A DNA stretch of 57,673 nucleotides from Gammaproteobacteria bacterium. Its GTDB lineage: Bacteria > Pseudomonadota > Gammaproteobacteria > Ga0077536. A program made the translations under genes and the position numbers. The stretch spans positions 1 through 57,673 of the forward strand of contig JAIEQK010000089.1 in the NCBI GenBank assembly GCA_019747795.1, read 5' to 3'. The notes beneath the pieces are model-generated. The model was not told the DNA's origin. It saw only the letters and a list, made by a program, of their open reading frames with translations, and did not search any database. Position 1 is the stretch's first letter; each line of letters starts with the position of its first letter. This document shows positions 1 to 9,108 of the stretch, in pieces.

Positions 1-40
1 AAAAAAATCACGCAGAGTCCTTTGCATGAATTTGCGTGAG

Positions 41-259
41 TCAGCTCAGCCTGAGCTGGCGCAGGACCACCAGGTCCTGCCTCACACCTTGCCTATCACA
101 CACGCTGTTGGCCGCTTCAATCAAATGGGAACGCTCAGCCGCCGGGCAGTGCGTGGTGATGCGCCCGGCACGGTGACCGAGCAGATCCAGCCGGTCTTCG
201 AAGCTCACCCCCGGCCGCGCGTAATCGCTGCAGAATGGCACAGGGGATTGGCGGCTCAT
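41..259 (-). CDS. Possible small hypothetical protein (72 aa)
   Basis: I do not recognise this reading frame. It starts at an ATG 31 bp after the stop of the monooxygenase gene on the same strand and has a GAGG ribosome-binding site a few bases upstream, so it could be a short last gene of that operon. The peptide is rich in Arg, Leu and Val, with no signal peptide, membrane segment or known motif. An opposite-strand frame of similar length overlaps it, so it may be a chance ORF or a remnant. Confidence 0.25.
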   Translation of the reverse strand: MSRQSPVPFCSDYARPGVSFEDRLDLLGHRAGRITTHCPAAERSHLIEAANSVCDRQGVRQDLVVLRQLRLS

Positions 260-290
260 GGCCTCGACCCGCCCCTATAGTCTGACAATG

Positions 291-1916
291 TCAACGCATT
301 TCGAACCCGCGGTACCTGTCCGCTTTCACGAGTTTCCACTGCTCGAGATAGTCGGGCATACCAATTGGATAATTGATCATCTGCGCAGCCTTGCCCGGGA
401 TGTTGTTCGCCATGTACCAAGACTGGGCCTTTCCGAATAACGTGCCGGCTGCGAATTCGTCAATGCGTTGACGCCATGCCTGGTCGGCCTGCGCACTCGA
501 TTCGATGCGTTGCATGCCGCTTTCGCGCATGTAACTGACCAACTCCACGATTTCATCGCCCTGCAGCTCCGAGCAGCTTGGCCCGTTGCTGAGGCCCGAC
601 GGCGCCTGCGGTCCATACACGAAGAACATGTTCGGGTAGCCATGGGTCATGGAACCCATGTAGGCACTCACGCCGTGCTGCCATCGATCACGTAGTGTCA
701 CGCCGTCGGTGCTCACAATGTCCATTGCAGTGAGGCCACCGGTCACCATGTCGAAGCCGGTGGCGAGCACCAGCAGGTCGACTCCATGTATGCGGCCGTC
801 AGCCGTTTTCACGCCGTCTTTCACTACCCGGGCAATCGGCGTTTCGTTCAGATCGACCAGCGTCACGTTCGCTTGATTGAACACTTCGTAGAAGCGCTGC
901 TCGAGAGAAATCCGCTTTACGCCGTAGGGATGGGGTGGTTTGGTTGGCGCGAGTTTCTCAGCCATCACCGGGTCTGTGAGGCGCTGGCGCACCTTGTCGC
1001 GCCAGAACTCGTAAGCCATGAGGTTGATCCGCTCATCGGTGTAGATTTCGGGGAAGTTGCCCAGCCACGGCACGAAACCGCCTTCCGTCCAGTGCTCTTC
1101 CCACAGCGCGCGGATTTCATCATCACTCATGCCCGCGCAGGTCGGGCCCGCATAGTCCAGGTAATCGAAGTCGTAGCCCGCGCGGGTGCGGGCGCGCTTG
1201 GCGTATTTCTCCTCCATGTTCTCTTTCAAGGCACGCTGGCCGGCGGCGTCCAGTCGGCGCTGACGCATCGGCAGGGCCATGTTGGGCGTGCGCTGAAACA
1301 CCGTGATGTAGGCCGCGTCGGGGCCGGCTTCCTGGATGACTTGCACGCCGGTCGCGCCGGTGCCGATAACGCCGATGGAGAGCCCCTTCAGGTCCACACC
1401 TTCCTGCGGCCACCGCGCGGTATGCACGCAACGGCCACCGAAGTCGGCAAGGCCAGGAATGTCCGGCGTGTGCGGCTTCGAGCCGATGCCGGTGCACAGC
1501 ACCAGGAACTGCGCTGAGGCGCGATGACCACTTTCGGTGTCGACCAGCCAACGGCGGCTCGCCTCGTCGAAGTGCGCGCCGGTGACGCGGGTGTCGTAAC
1601 GGATATCTCGGCTCAGGCCGAGCTTGGCATCCACGTGCTGGAAGTATTCGCGAATCTTGTCCCAGGACGGATAGAGCTCGTCGAAGTCCCAGTCCTGCCA
1701 AAGTTCCCGCATGGAGAACTGGTATAAGGGCCCGTAAGTATCGCAGCGCGCACCCGGGTAGCAGTTCCAGTACCACACACCGCCGAGCGCCGGCGCCGCT
1801 TCGTAGATTTTCACCTTGAAGCCGCGCTGACGCAGCCGATGCAGCTGATATAGACCAGAAAACCCTGCACCGACGACAAGCGCGTCGAGTTGTTCGGGAG
1901 TGGCTTCGGCGGACAT
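291..1916 (-). CDS. Flavin-dependent Baeyer-Villiger-type monooxygenase
   Basis: A 541-residue class B flavoprotein monooxygenase that should use FAD, NADPH and O2 to oxidise a ketone to an ester or lactone. An N-terminal FAD Rossmann motif (GAGFSG, about residues 16-21) is followed by the full Baeyer-Villiger fingerprint F-x-G-x3-H-x3-W-P at residues 159-170, then the NADP Rossmann motif GTGATG near residue 185. Length matches cyclohexanone-monooxygenase-like enzymes. I chose the ATG at 1916 over an upstream TTG at 1943 because a GAGG site precedes it. The AraC-type gene upstream on the same strand (142 bp gap) is its likely regulator. The substrate cannot be told from sequence. Confidence 0.92.
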   Translation of the reverse strand: MSAEATPEQLDALVVGAGFSGLYQLHRLRQRGFKVKIYEAAPALGGVWYWNCYPGARCDTYGPLYQFSMRELWQDWDFDELYPSWDKIREYFQHVDAKLGLSRDIRYDTRVTGAHFDEASRRWLVDTESGHRASAQFLVLCTGIGSKPHTPDIPGLADFGGRCVHTARWPQEGVDLKGLSIGVIGTGATGVQVIQEAGPDAAYITVFQRTPNMALPMRQRRLDAAGQRALKENMEEKYAKRARTRAGYDFDYLDYAGPTCAGMSDDEIRALWEEHWTEGGFVPWLGNFPEIYTDERINLMAYEFWRDKVRQRLTDPVMAEKLAPTKPPHPYGVKRISLEQRFYEVFNQANVTLVDLNETPIARVVKDGVKTADGRIHGVDLLVLATGFDMVTGGLTAMDIVSTDGVTLRDRWQHGVSAYMGSMTHGYPNMFFVYGPQAPSGLSNGPSCSELQGDEIVELVSYMRESGMQRIESSAQADQAWRQRIDEFAAGTLFGKAQSWYMANNIPGKAAQMINYPIGMPDYLEQWKLVKADRYRGFEMR

Positions 1917-2058
1917 GGACGAGACCTCAAGGACAGGCGGCAAAAGCGTTGGCGCGAGGGGATGCGCTGCACTACACGATGATACTGCCGAGGGAAGCGC
2001 GGGCCGAAAAGGGACGCAGGTGACAGGGCCTGGTCCTATCCTGCCATGGCTGGCGTCT

Positions 2059-3096
2059 TCAGCTGCGGGTCCCGGCCAGGCAGCCCTTGCGCCATGCGCT
2101 GGGAGACATGCCGGTCCAGCGTTTGAATGCCTTGGCGAAGCTCGCCGCGTCAGCGAACCCCAAGGATTCGGCGATGCTGGCGATCGGCAACGTGAAACGC
2201 CGCAGCAGTTCCGTTGCGCGCAAGCGCCGCAGGTTGTCGAGTTCGAGCTGATACGTAGTACCTGCGGCCCGCAGTCGACGAATCAGGGTGCGCGGCGAAG
2301 TATTCAAGTGACGAGCGACTTCCGCGAGCGTTGGCGGCGTAGCGCTGTTGTCCAGACCGTTGAAGAGTCGCTGCATCTGGCCACGCAAGACGTGGAGCAC
2401 GCTCGGCGCCCCGCGCGGCGCCGCGTGCTCCGCGCATTTGTGCAGGGCGGTCTGCCATAGCGCCTCGTCGTAGCCCAGATTCGGCGTAGCGCGCCACGCG
2501 GCGGGAATTCGCAGCTCGTTGCGCCGTGCCTTGAAGCCGAGTTCGCACTCGAACCATCGACGATAATCGCGCACTGCAGTGCGCGGCGCGTAAACAAAGG
2601 TGACACGTGCTCCGTTGATGGGCTGTGCGCGCACGGTACCGATGTAGTGCTGCAGGATCAGAAAGGGGATCTCGATCAGCGGCGGCAGTAGATCACCGAC
2701 CTCCAGCAGGGGCGTCAATTCCACATGCATATATCCGCCGCCGCTGCGTGAGCGGATGTCCATGTAGGGGATCCGCTGTCCGAAGTACTGCAGGAAGGCA
2801 TCGAGTCCATCGCCCAGCGTGGGCGCCGTCAGCATCGCCGACGTCAACGGGCCGTGGATGTATTCGGCAATGCGCAGGCCCCAGGGTAGATACCAGGCGG
2901 GCGAGGAGGCCAGCTTCATGGCGTTGGCCACGCAGCGCAGGTTTTGCTCGACGGTGATGTTGTGGCCGGGACGCTCGAGATCCGCCGGATCGAGGTCGCA
3001 CCCGTCGAGGACGGCAGCCGGCTGCTCGAACTCTCGCAGCATGTGGCACACGTAGACCGCAGGCATCAGCGTTTCGTGTATGGAAGGGTTCTGCAT
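2059..3096 (-). CDS. AraC-family transcriptional regulator (arabinose-binding-like domain plus HTH)
   Basis: A 345-residue cytoplasmic regulator. Roughly residues 20-210 resemble the Arabinose_bd domain found in OruR/ArgR-like AraC proteins. The C-terminal 90 residues hold the double helix-turn-helix, including the family signature around SIAESLGFADAASFAKAFKRW and the final GMSPSAWR. The start is taken as ATG 3096; a TTG 18 bases upstream is also possible. The gene lies immediately upstream of the Baeyer-Villiger monooxygenase on the same strand and is divergent from the LLM oxidoreductase, so it probably controls one or both. The effector is unknown. Confidence 0.92.
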   Translation of the reverse strand: MQNPSIHETLMPAVYVCHMLREFEQPAAVLDGCDLDPADLERPGHNITVEQNLRCVANAMKLASSPAWYLPWGLRIAEYIHGPLTSAMLTAPTLGDGLDAFLQYFGQRIPYMDIRSRSGGGYMHVELTPLLEVGDLLPPLIEIPFLILQHYIGTVRAQPINGARVTFVYAPRTAVRDYRRWFECELGFKARRNELRIPAAWRATPNLGYDEALWQTALHKCAEHAAPRGAPSVLHVLRGQMQRLFNGLDNSATPPTLAEVARHLNTSPRTLIRRLRAAGTTYQLELDNLRRLRATELLRRFTLPIASIAESLGFADAASFAKAFKRWTGMSPSAWRKGCLAGTRS

Positions 3097-3271
3097 GGCG
3101 CTGTCACCATTCAACTCACATTTGTCAGGCTTGGACCCGATCCGGGCGGACCAGCTTCCGTACGATCGACATGCTGAGCATAAATCCTGGCCGGCGTGCG
3201 GGACAGGGCGTGCCGCAGCAGTGTCCTACCCTTCGCCGTTCTCGTTGCCGCACCGCGGGGAGCCTATTCAC

Positions 3272-4480
3272 ATGAAATCGATGCTGTTCATGTTGCCCAC
3301 CATTCCCGCGACCTATGAAGAGCGGGAGCGGTTCCGGCCCATCGGCCGCAACAACGAGCGTACCCAGCAGATGATCGCCGAGGTGCGGGAGATCGCGCAG
3401 TACGCCGACCAGTCCGGCTTCGACGCGCTCGCCCTGACCGAGCATCATTTCCACTCCGAAGGTCTGGAAATGTCGGTCGCGCCCATCACGATGCTGGCGG
3501 ATCTCGCGGCCCGCACCCAGCGCATAAAACTCGCCACGCTGATCATGCCGCTGCCCGGCCGCGACCCCCTGCGTCTCGCGGAGGAGATTGCGTTGCTCGA
3601 CCACCTGACCCAGGGGCGTTTCATTCCTGGCATCGGCCGCGGTTACCAGGACCGCTGGCTCAATGTGCTGGGGCAGCAGTACGGCGTGGCGGGCGCGACG
3701 TCTGATGGTTCCGATTCCGATCGCCACAACCGAGAAGTATTCAAGGAACTCTACCAGGTGATGAAAATGGCCTGGACGCAGGATTCCATTCGATTCGAAG
3801 GCAAGCACTACCGCGTGCCGGTGGACAGCGTCGCGGGCCCGCCGCGCTGGCCGGTGGCCAGGACCTGGACCGCGCGATATGGCGCGCCGGGCGAAGTCGA
3901 CGAAGCTGGCAATATCCAGCGCGTCTGCGTGGTGCCCAAGCCCTACACCGAACCTTACCCGCAATTGTGGCAGGCCTTCTCCGGCGGCATCGAGACCATC
4001 TCCTGGTGCGCCGAGGAAAACATTGTGTGCTGGAGCCTCGCCGAACCAAACGCTTTCCTCGATCTGTGCCGCAGCTACCGTGATGCGGCCGCGCGCCACG
4101 GCCGCCAACTCAGACTCGGCCAGAACATCGGCGCCTTCCGCATGGTGTACATCGCTGACACCTACGAGAAGGCGTTCGCGCTTGGCGCCGCGGCCCTGGG
4201 CGACGCCTTCGTGCGTTATTTCTCGGGCTTCGGTTTCTTTGAAGGCTTTCGCCAACCAGGCGAAACGGGTGCGGTGCCGATCAGCTTTCAACGTATGGTG
4301 GACGCCCAGTTCGCCATCGTTGGCACGGTCGACCAGGTAAAGCGCCAGATCGATGCGCTATGCGAGGAATCCAGTCCTGACTGGTTCGGTTGGTATCTCG
4401 ATCAAGGCTTGATGGATCAGGGCGAAATTCTCCGTCAGCTGGAGGCTTTCGCGACAAAGATCTTGCCGGGTTTTCAGTGA
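3272..4480 (+). CDS. LLM-class (luciferase-like) flavin-dependent oxidoreductase
   Basis: A 402-residue bacterial-luciferase-like TIM-barrel flavoprotein that probably uses FMNH2 supplied by a separate reductase. Visible family features are the LTEHHF segment near residue 60, the GRDPLRLAEE segment and the GIGRGYQ loop. The ATG at 3272 has a GGGGAG site 8-10 bases upstream; an in-frame ATG at 3080 would add an implausible low-complexity leader. It is divergent from the AraC-type gene, and with the nearby Baeyer-Villiger enzyme suggests an oxidative pathway for a ketone or cyclic compound. The 38-kb flavin reductase could supply reduced flavin, but that is a guess. Confidence 0.92.
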   Translation: MKSMLFMLPTIPATYEERERFRPIGRNNERTQQMIAEVREIAQYADQSGFDALALTEHHFHSEGLEMSVAPITMLADLAARTQRIKLATLIMPLPGRDPLRLAEEIALLDHLTQGRFIPGIGRGYQDRWLNVLGQQYGVAGATSDGSDSDRHNREVFKELYQVMKMAWTQDSIRFEGKHYRVPVDSVAGPPRWPVARTWTARYGAPGEVDEAGNIQRVCVVPKPYTEPYPQLWQAFSGGIETISWCAEENIVCWSLAEPNAFLDLCRSYRDAAARHGRQLRLGQNIGAFRMVYIADTYEKAFALGAAALGDAFVRYFSGFGFFEGFRQPGETGAVPISFQRMVDAQFAIVGTVDQVKRQIDALCEESSPDWFGWYLDQGLMDQGEILRQLEAFATKILPGFQ

Positions 4481-4532
4481 GTCATTGATGGAGAGAGACT
4501 CGAGGTCCGTGTGAACCTGGCCTGCTGAGAAA

Positions 4533-4570
4533 GACGCCAAGAAGCGTTGACTCCACTGCATCTTGGCGTC
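4533..4570. terminator. Inverted repeat between convergent genes, probable bidirectional terminator
   Basis: GACGCCAAGA at 4533-4542 is matched perfectly by TCTTGGCGTC at 4561-4570, with an 18-base loop. The right arm is followed by CCTTT and the left arm is preceded by AAA, so it could end transcription from both the LLM gene (left) and the hydrolase gene (right). The T-run is short. Confidence 0.5.
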
Positions 4571-4594
4571 CCTTTCACCGGGGTTGGACCAGCG

Positions 4595-5602
4595 CTACCC
4601 CGACAGCAGTTCGCGGATCGCCCCTTCCACCTGCGCCATGGGTGCCGCGAAGCGGCCGGGCGCGCCGGCACAGTGGCCGTAGGGCGAATCGATGGGGCGC
4701 AGTTCCGCGCCCGGCACCATCGCGGCCTCCAAGGCATTCTCTTCCAGCGTGAAGTAGGCATCGGTCGTGCAGGGCATGACGATGGTCCGCGCGGTCACCT
4801 GGGCGAGCGCCGCCGCCAGGTCGCCGTCGAAGGGCGGCCCACGCGAAGGGTCGGCCTGCTGCCAGGCATCGACGAGGCAGAGCAGATCGTTGGCGTCGTG
4901 CTCGAGGTGGTCGTCCTCCCACGCACGCAGCAGCGCCTCGAGGCTCTCGTGGCCGAGTTCACGATAGAGCCCCTCGCGGAAGAAGCGCGGCGAATAGGCC
5001 CAGCCGCAGTAGGCACGGCCGAAGGCCCTGAGTCCTCGCTCGGGTGCGGCCTCGTAGGCGCCGTCGCGGAAATCCACGTCACAGCGCAGGGCCGCGCGCA
5101 CGCCTTCGAGGAAGGCCTGGTTCAGTGGCCAGCAGCGCGCCGAACCACAGAAGGGCAGAAGGCGCTCCACGAACACGGGATGCTCCACCGCCCACTGCCA
5201 CGCCTGTACGGCACCCATGGACCAGCCGGTGGCGAGTGCCAGTCGCGGGATGCCCAGCACCTGCGTGAGCAGGCGATGCTGTGCCCGCACGTTGTCGCGG
5301 ACCGACACGCGCGGAAAGCGGGCACCGGCCTGCCGCAGCGAAGCGTTCGAGGGCGAGATCGACACGCCGTTGCCGATCATGTTCGGCACGATGATGAACC
5401 ACTGCGAGGGATCGAGCGCGCGGCCGGGGCCGATCATCCGCGCGTTCGAGAGATGGCTGCCGGTGAAGTAGGTGGGAAAGAGGATGGCGTTGCCCCCGTC
5501 GGGGGCGAGTGTTCCCCAGGTGGCCACGGTGAGCCACGCCTCCTCCAGCACACCACCGTCTTCGAGCGGCAGATCGCCGAGTTCGACGCGCTCGATCTTC
5601 AA
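4595..5602 (-). CDS. Alpha/beta-fold hydrolase/acyltransferase, MetX-like
   Basis: A 335-residue alpha/beta-hydrolase of the homoserine O-acetyltransferase-like group. The nucleophile elbow is G-W-S-M-G with Ser128, the acid is probably the Asp in TTDAYF, and the base the His in YGHCAG near the C-terminus. The oxyanion-side segment PTYFTGSH is typical of MetX-like proteins, but this protein is probably not methionine biosynthetic: it sits 28 bp downstream of the glutamine-synthetase-like gene on the same strand. The most likely start is a TTG at 5602 with GAGG 7 bases upstream. It may hydrolyse or transfer an acyl or amide group within the TetR-controlled pathway. The exact reaction is unknown. 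Confidence 0.85.
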   Translation of the reverse strand: MKIERVELGDLPLEDGGVLEEAWLTVATWGTLAPDGGNAILFPTYFTGSHLSNARMIGPGRALDPSQWFIIVPNMIGNGVSISPSNASLRQAGARFPRVSVRDNVRAQHRLLTQVLGIPRLALATGWSMGAVQAWQWAVEHPVFVERLLPFCGSARCWPLNQAFLEGVRAALRCDVDFRDGAYEAAPERGLRAFGRAYCGWAYSPRFFREGLYRELGHESLEALLRAWEDDHLEHDANDLLCLVDAWQQADPSRGPPFDGDLAAALAQVTARTIVMPCTTDAYFTLEENALEAAMVPGAELRPIDSPYGHCAGAPGRFAAPMAQVEGAIRELLSG

Positions 5603-5630
5603 CGCGGCCTCACCCGGCGGCAGACGGACA

Positions 5631-6989
5631 TCAGCCGAAGAGCTTCAGGTAGCGCTGGTATTCCCAGTCGGAGACGTGGTGCATGTAGCTCATCCACTCA
5701 TCGCGCTTGTACTCGGTCCAGGCCTTGAACATTTCGGCGCCGAACACCTTCTCGGCAAGCGGGTCGGCGGCAAAGGCCTCCACCGCCTCGCCGAGGCTGC
5801 GCGGCAGCATGCGCACGCCCAGTGCGTCGAGCTCGGCCGGAGATTTGAGATACATGTTGTCGAGGTGCGGATCGCCCGGGTCGAGGCCCTCGCGAATCCC
5901 TTCCAGACCTGCAGCCAACACCAGCGCGGCGCCGAGATACGGGTTGCAGGCGCTGTCGGCCGCGCGCAGTTCCACCCGGCCGCCGCCCAGGGGAATGCGC
6001 AGCGTGTTGGTGCGGTTGTTGTTGCCGTAACAGCAGAAGATGGGCGCCCAGGTGAAGCCCGACATGCTGCCGCGCAGGATGAGGCGCTTGTAGCTGTTCA
6101 CGGTGGGCGCCACCACGGCGCTGATGGCCGGAAGGTGGCGCAGCACACCCGCGATGAACTGGTAGCCGAGCGTGGTCAGGCCGCAGCCGCGCGGGTCCTC
6201 GCGAGAGGCGAAGAGGTTCGCGCCAGACGTCAGATCGTAGAGCGACATGTTGAAGTGCGCCCCGCTGCCCGCGCGGTCGCCGTAGGGCTTGGGCATGAAA
6301 GTGGCGAAGCCCCCGTGGCGGCGCGCCACCTCGTTGGCCATCCAGCGGAAGAACACGAAGTTGTCCGCCATGGTGAGGGCGTCGAAGTACTTGAAGTCGA
6401 TCTCGAACTGGCCGATGCCGTCCTCGTGATCGAAGGAGTACACGTCCCAGCCGAGCGTGTTCATCATGTCGACCAGCTCGCCGATCCACGGCAGGTTCTC
6501 CACCAGGCGCGCGGCATCGTAGGCGGCCTTGTCCAGGTTGGGACGCGTGGAGAGCGGCCGGAATCCGCCACCCGGTGCGTCCTGCAGCACGAAGAACTCG
6601 GCCTCGATGCCGAGGTTGAGCCCGAAGCCGAGCTGCGCCGCATCGGCGAGGACGCGCTTCAGGATATTGCGGCTGCAGGCCTCGAACGGCTTGCCCCGGC
6701 ACCATAGGTCGCTCGCGAACCAGCCGACCGAGGACTCGAAGGGCAGCACGCGCAGCGACCCGGGATCCGGATGGGCAGCCACCTCCTCGTCGCTCACGTC
6801 CTGCGGCACGCCGTCGAGCGCCGCGCCCGTGAAGAGCTCCGATCCGCCCATCATGCGCGCGAGGTGCGGCAGCGGCACCATCTTGCTCTTGGATATACCG
6901 TGCATGTCCACGTAGGACGCCAGCAGGTATTTCACGCCACGTGCGGCGAGCTCCTGCGCCAGTGCTTCGTATCCTTCGTGTGAACCCAC
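5631..6989 (-). CDS. Type III glutamine-synthetase family protein (GlnT/gamma-glutamylamide synthetase-like)
   Basis: A 452-residue member of the glutamine synthetase fold. Seen directly: the GIEAEFF metal-ligand strand, the DHEDGIGQFEIDF segment that marks the GlnT/gamma-glutamylmethylamide synthetase branch, GSGAHFNMSL, the NSYKRL loop, and RVELRAADSACNPYL at the ATP/glutamate site. Such enzymes ligate glutamate to ammonia or to an amine. The start is a GTG at 6989 with a strong AGGAG; the frame stays open to 7514 but that part covers the divergent promoter. It shares a control region with the tetR gene and is followed by an alpha/beta hydrolase. Gamma-glutamylation of an imported amine is an inference. 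Confidence 0.9.
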   Translation of the reverse strand: MGSHEGYEALAQELAARGVKYLLASYVDMHGISKSKMVPLPHLARMMGGSELFTGAALDGVPQDVSDEEVAAHPDPGSLRVLPFESSVGWFASDLWCRGKPFEACSRNILKRVLADAAQLGFGLNLGIEAEFFVLQDAPGGGFRPLSTRPNLDKAAYDAARLVENLPWIGELVDMMNTLGWDVYSFDHEDGIGQFEIDFKYFDALTMADNFVFFRWMANEVARRHGGFATFMPKPYGDRAGSGAHFNMSLYDLTSGANLFASREDPRGCGLTTLGYQFIAGVLRHLPAISAVVAPTVNSYKRLILRGSMSGFTWAPIFCCYGNNNRTNTLRIPLGGGRVELRAADSACNPYLGAALVLAAGLEGIREGLDPGDPHLDNMYLKSPAELDALGVRMLPRSLGEAVEAFAADPLAEKVFGAEMFKAWTEYKRDEWMSYMHHVSDWEYQRYLKLFG

Positions 6990-7105
6990 GGTCTTCTCCT
7001 CTTGAGCTGCGTCTGCGATGTCGGGTGCTGGGGCACCGCAAGCGGCGTGTAACGGCCCCGCAGCAATCGGTGAGCAACAAGCCTGCCACCGGCGCCGCCG
7101 GCCTG

Positions 7106-7121
7106 TTAATCGCACGATTAA
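7106..7121. promoter_or_regulatory. Palindromic operator 1, probable TetR site
   Basis: TTAATCG-CA-CGATTAA is a perfect 7+7 inverted repeat in the 328-bp divergent region between the glutamine-synthetase-like gene (starts 6989) and tetR (starts 7318). A 13-of-16 match recurs at 8133-8148, upstream of the ABC importer. The rest of the region is GC-rich and shows nothing else I can name. Confidence 0.7.
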
Positions 7122-7317
7122 TGAAGACGCGACCGGCGCCGGTCGCCGCGCGTGCCTGCAGGCGCACTCCACCGATGCAGCGGAGGCCGCCGCCGCACCA
7201 GCGCCGTGCAGACTCGGCAGGTCTGGGCGAGCCTCACCACGGCCAGAGGCCGATTGCACGGCGCTGGCCCGCAACTGGCTAGACTGGCCACACTCGCCAC
7301 CGGAGGAGCGCAGGCCC

Positions 7318-8076
7318 ATGCCCCTTGCCCAACGCAGCAACAGTCGCCGCAACAGCACGAAGACCGACGCGCACACACGCTCGCGCGGAGGCGCGCGCGA
7401 AGCCGTGGCCGAGCGCGGAACGGCCATGATCGCCGTGGCGCTGGAGCTCTTCGCCCGGCGCCACTTCGCGGCTGTCACGATCAAGCAGATCGCCGGCGAG
7501 CTGGGGGTGAACACGGCCCTGCTCTACTACTACTTCGAGAGCAAGGAGGACCTGCTGCGGGCCACCATCGAGCACACCGTCCAGCGGGCTTTCGCCCACT
7601 TCGACATGCTGCGTGCCTGTGACGACGACCCCGCCGAGATCATCGCCGACTGGCTCGCGAGCCACGTGGATTTGTCGGAGCCGATCCAGAAGCTCGTGAA
7701 GATCAGCCTCGATTACCGCAGCAGCGATATCGACAGTCCAGCCATCGAGCGGGCCATCCGCCGCTTCTACGATGGCGAGCGGCGCATGCTCATGGAATGC
7801 ATCGAGAGCGGCATTGCCGCGGGTCGCTTTCAAGCGGTCGATGCGGCGCAGGTGAGCCAGTTCGTTTCCACCTACCTCGATGGCCTGATGGTGCGTGCGA
7901 TGGTGCAGCCGCGCTTCGATCTGAAGAAGGCCATGGCCCAGTTCAGCCAGATGCTGTGGCGTGAGCTGGGCGTCCGCGAGGACACCCTCGCCGCCTCGAC
8001 GCGCGCGCCCATGACAAGCAGCCGTCGCCGCCTGGCGGCAGACGCCTCCGCGCGCAGCCGCACCCGCCGCAGCTGA
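7318..8076 (+). CDS. TetR-family transcriptional regulator
   Basis: A 252-residue regulator. The N-terminal helix-turn-helix is clear (VTIKQIAGELGVNTALLYYYF, with the usual tyrosine-rich recognition end), followed by an alpha-helical ligand domain and a basic Arg/Ser-rich tail of about 25 residues. The ATG at 7318 is preceded by GGAGGAG; the frame opens at 7018, but that stretch is promoter DNA. It is divergent from the glutamine-synthetase-like gene and followed by the ABC importer operon. Two similar palindromes flank it, so autoregulation plus control of both neighbours is likely. The ligand is unknown; it may be the imported substrate. Confidence 0.93.
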   Translation: MPLAQRSNSRRNSTKTDAHTRSRGGAREAVAERGTAMIAVALELFARRHFAAVTIKQIAGELGVNTALLYYYFESKEDLLRATIEHTVQRAFAHFDMLRACDDDPAEIIADWLASHVDLSEPIQKLVKISLDYRSSDIDSPAIERAIRRFYDGERRMLMECIESGIAAGRFQAVDAAQVSQFVSTYLDGLMVRAMVQPRFDLKKAMAQFSQMLWRELGVREDTLAASTRAPMTSSRRRLAADASARSRTRRS

Positions 8077-8132
8077 ACGGCCGCGGCTGCCGTGGCCGCG
8101 CTGTCCTGCGGAAAGAGGCACTCGACCGCCTC

Positions 8133-8148
8133 TTCATTGAACGATTAA
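8133..8148. promoter_or_regulatory. Palindromic operator 2, probable TetR site upstream of the ABC importer
   Basis: TTCATTGAACGATTAA matches operator 1 (7106-7121) at 13 of 16 positions and keeps the right half-site CGATTAA exactly. It lies 57 bp after the tetR stop and 55 bp before the permease start codon, the place expected for an operator of a separate promoter. Confidence 0.6.
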
Positions 8149-8202
8149 ACAATTCCGGCACGCGCCTTGCTGCACTTCTCGCGGAACCCCGAGAAGCTGC
8201 CA

Positions 8203-9069
8203 ATGACGCACGCAACGCCCCACATTGCCGCACCACCAGCAGGCGCAGCGCTCGAAGGCGGTGCCGCGCCCACGGTGGGCCGGCAGCTGTCGGTGGATTT
8301 CAAGCAGGTCCTCGGCGGCACGGCGCGCGCCACGCTCGGCGCGGTCGGGGCGCTGCTCTTCCTTCTGACCTGGGAGGTGGGCTCGCATCTCTACGGCCAG
8401 CTGCAGCTCTTCCCGCCGCCGAGCGGTGTGGTGGTGGCACTGTGGCGCCTGTTCGGCGAGCAAGGCTTCGCGTGGGATGTGTGGGCGAGCCTGCGCCGCA
8501 TCCTCGTGAGTTTCGGCATCGCCGCGGTGGTGGCGCTTCCCCTCGGGCTGCTGATGGGGGCCTTCCCGCCCCTGCGTGCCGTGGGCGGGCCACTGGTGTC
8601 GGCGTGTCGCTACCTGCCGGCCACCGCCTTCGTGCCCCTGTTCCTGATGTGGCTCGGCGCCGGTGAGGAACAGAAGCTGGCCCTGCTCACGGTGGGCGTG
8701 GTGTTCTTCCTGCTCACGCTCCTCATCGATAACACGCTCGCAGTACGCACGGAACTCATCGATACGGCACGCACCCTAGGTGCCGGGCGCCGCCAGATCC
8801 TGCGCACCGTGGTGCTGCCGGCCTGCATGCCGGCCTACGTCGACACGCTTCGACAGATGCTGGCCGTGGGCTGGACCTACCTCGTGGTCGCCGAGATCGT
8901 GGCCACGACCGATGGCATCGGCGCCATGATGATGCGCGCCAAGCGCTTCGTGCACGTCGACGAGATCTTGGCCGGCATCGTCACCATCGGCGTGATGGGC
9001 CTCTTGCTCGACGGCGTCTTCCGGCTCCTGCATTACCGCGCCTTCCCCTGGCTGCACCACGCGCGCTGA
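8203..9069 (+). CDS. ABC transporter permease, NitT/TauT (SsuC/TauC-like) type
   Basis: A 288-residue inner-membrane protein with about six hydrophobic segments and the binding-protein-dependent permease signature in the ARTLGAGRRQILRTVVLPACMP stretch (EAA loop). The family imports nitrate, sulfonates, taurine, pyrimidine precursors and similar small anions. ATG 8203 follows GAGAAG; an upstream TTG at 8167 is less likely. It is the first gene of an operon of permease, binding protein and ATPase, and the TetR-type palindrome sits just upstream. Confidence 0.92.
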   Translation: MTHATPHIAAPPAGAALEGGAAPTVGRQLSVDFKQVLGGTARATLGAVGALLFLLTWEVGSHLYGQLQLFPPPSGVVVALWRLFGEQGFAWDVWASLRRILVSFGIAAVVALPLGLLMGAFPPLRAVGGPLVSACRYLPATAFVPLFLMWLGAGEEQKLALLTVGVVFFLLTLLIDNTLAVRTELIDTARTLGAGRRQILRTVVLPACMPAYVDTLRQMLAVGWTYLVVAEIVATTDGIGAMMMRAKRFVHVDEILAGIVTIGVMGLLLDGVFRLLHYRAFPWLHHAR

Positions 9070-9108
9070 CACGCAGCCCCGCCAATCCATCCACCAGAGG
9101 ATCCACCC

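Noticed and set aside
3125-4291. 388-codon minus-strand frame over the LLM oxidoreductase
   Set aside because: Antisense shadow caused by GC-rich codons; the plus strand encodes a well-conserved enzyme.
6990-7514. N-terminal extension of the glutamine-synthetase-like protein to 627 residues
   Set aside because: It runs through the divergent promoter and operator and into tetR; GTG 6989 has a strong ribosome site and gives the normal family length.
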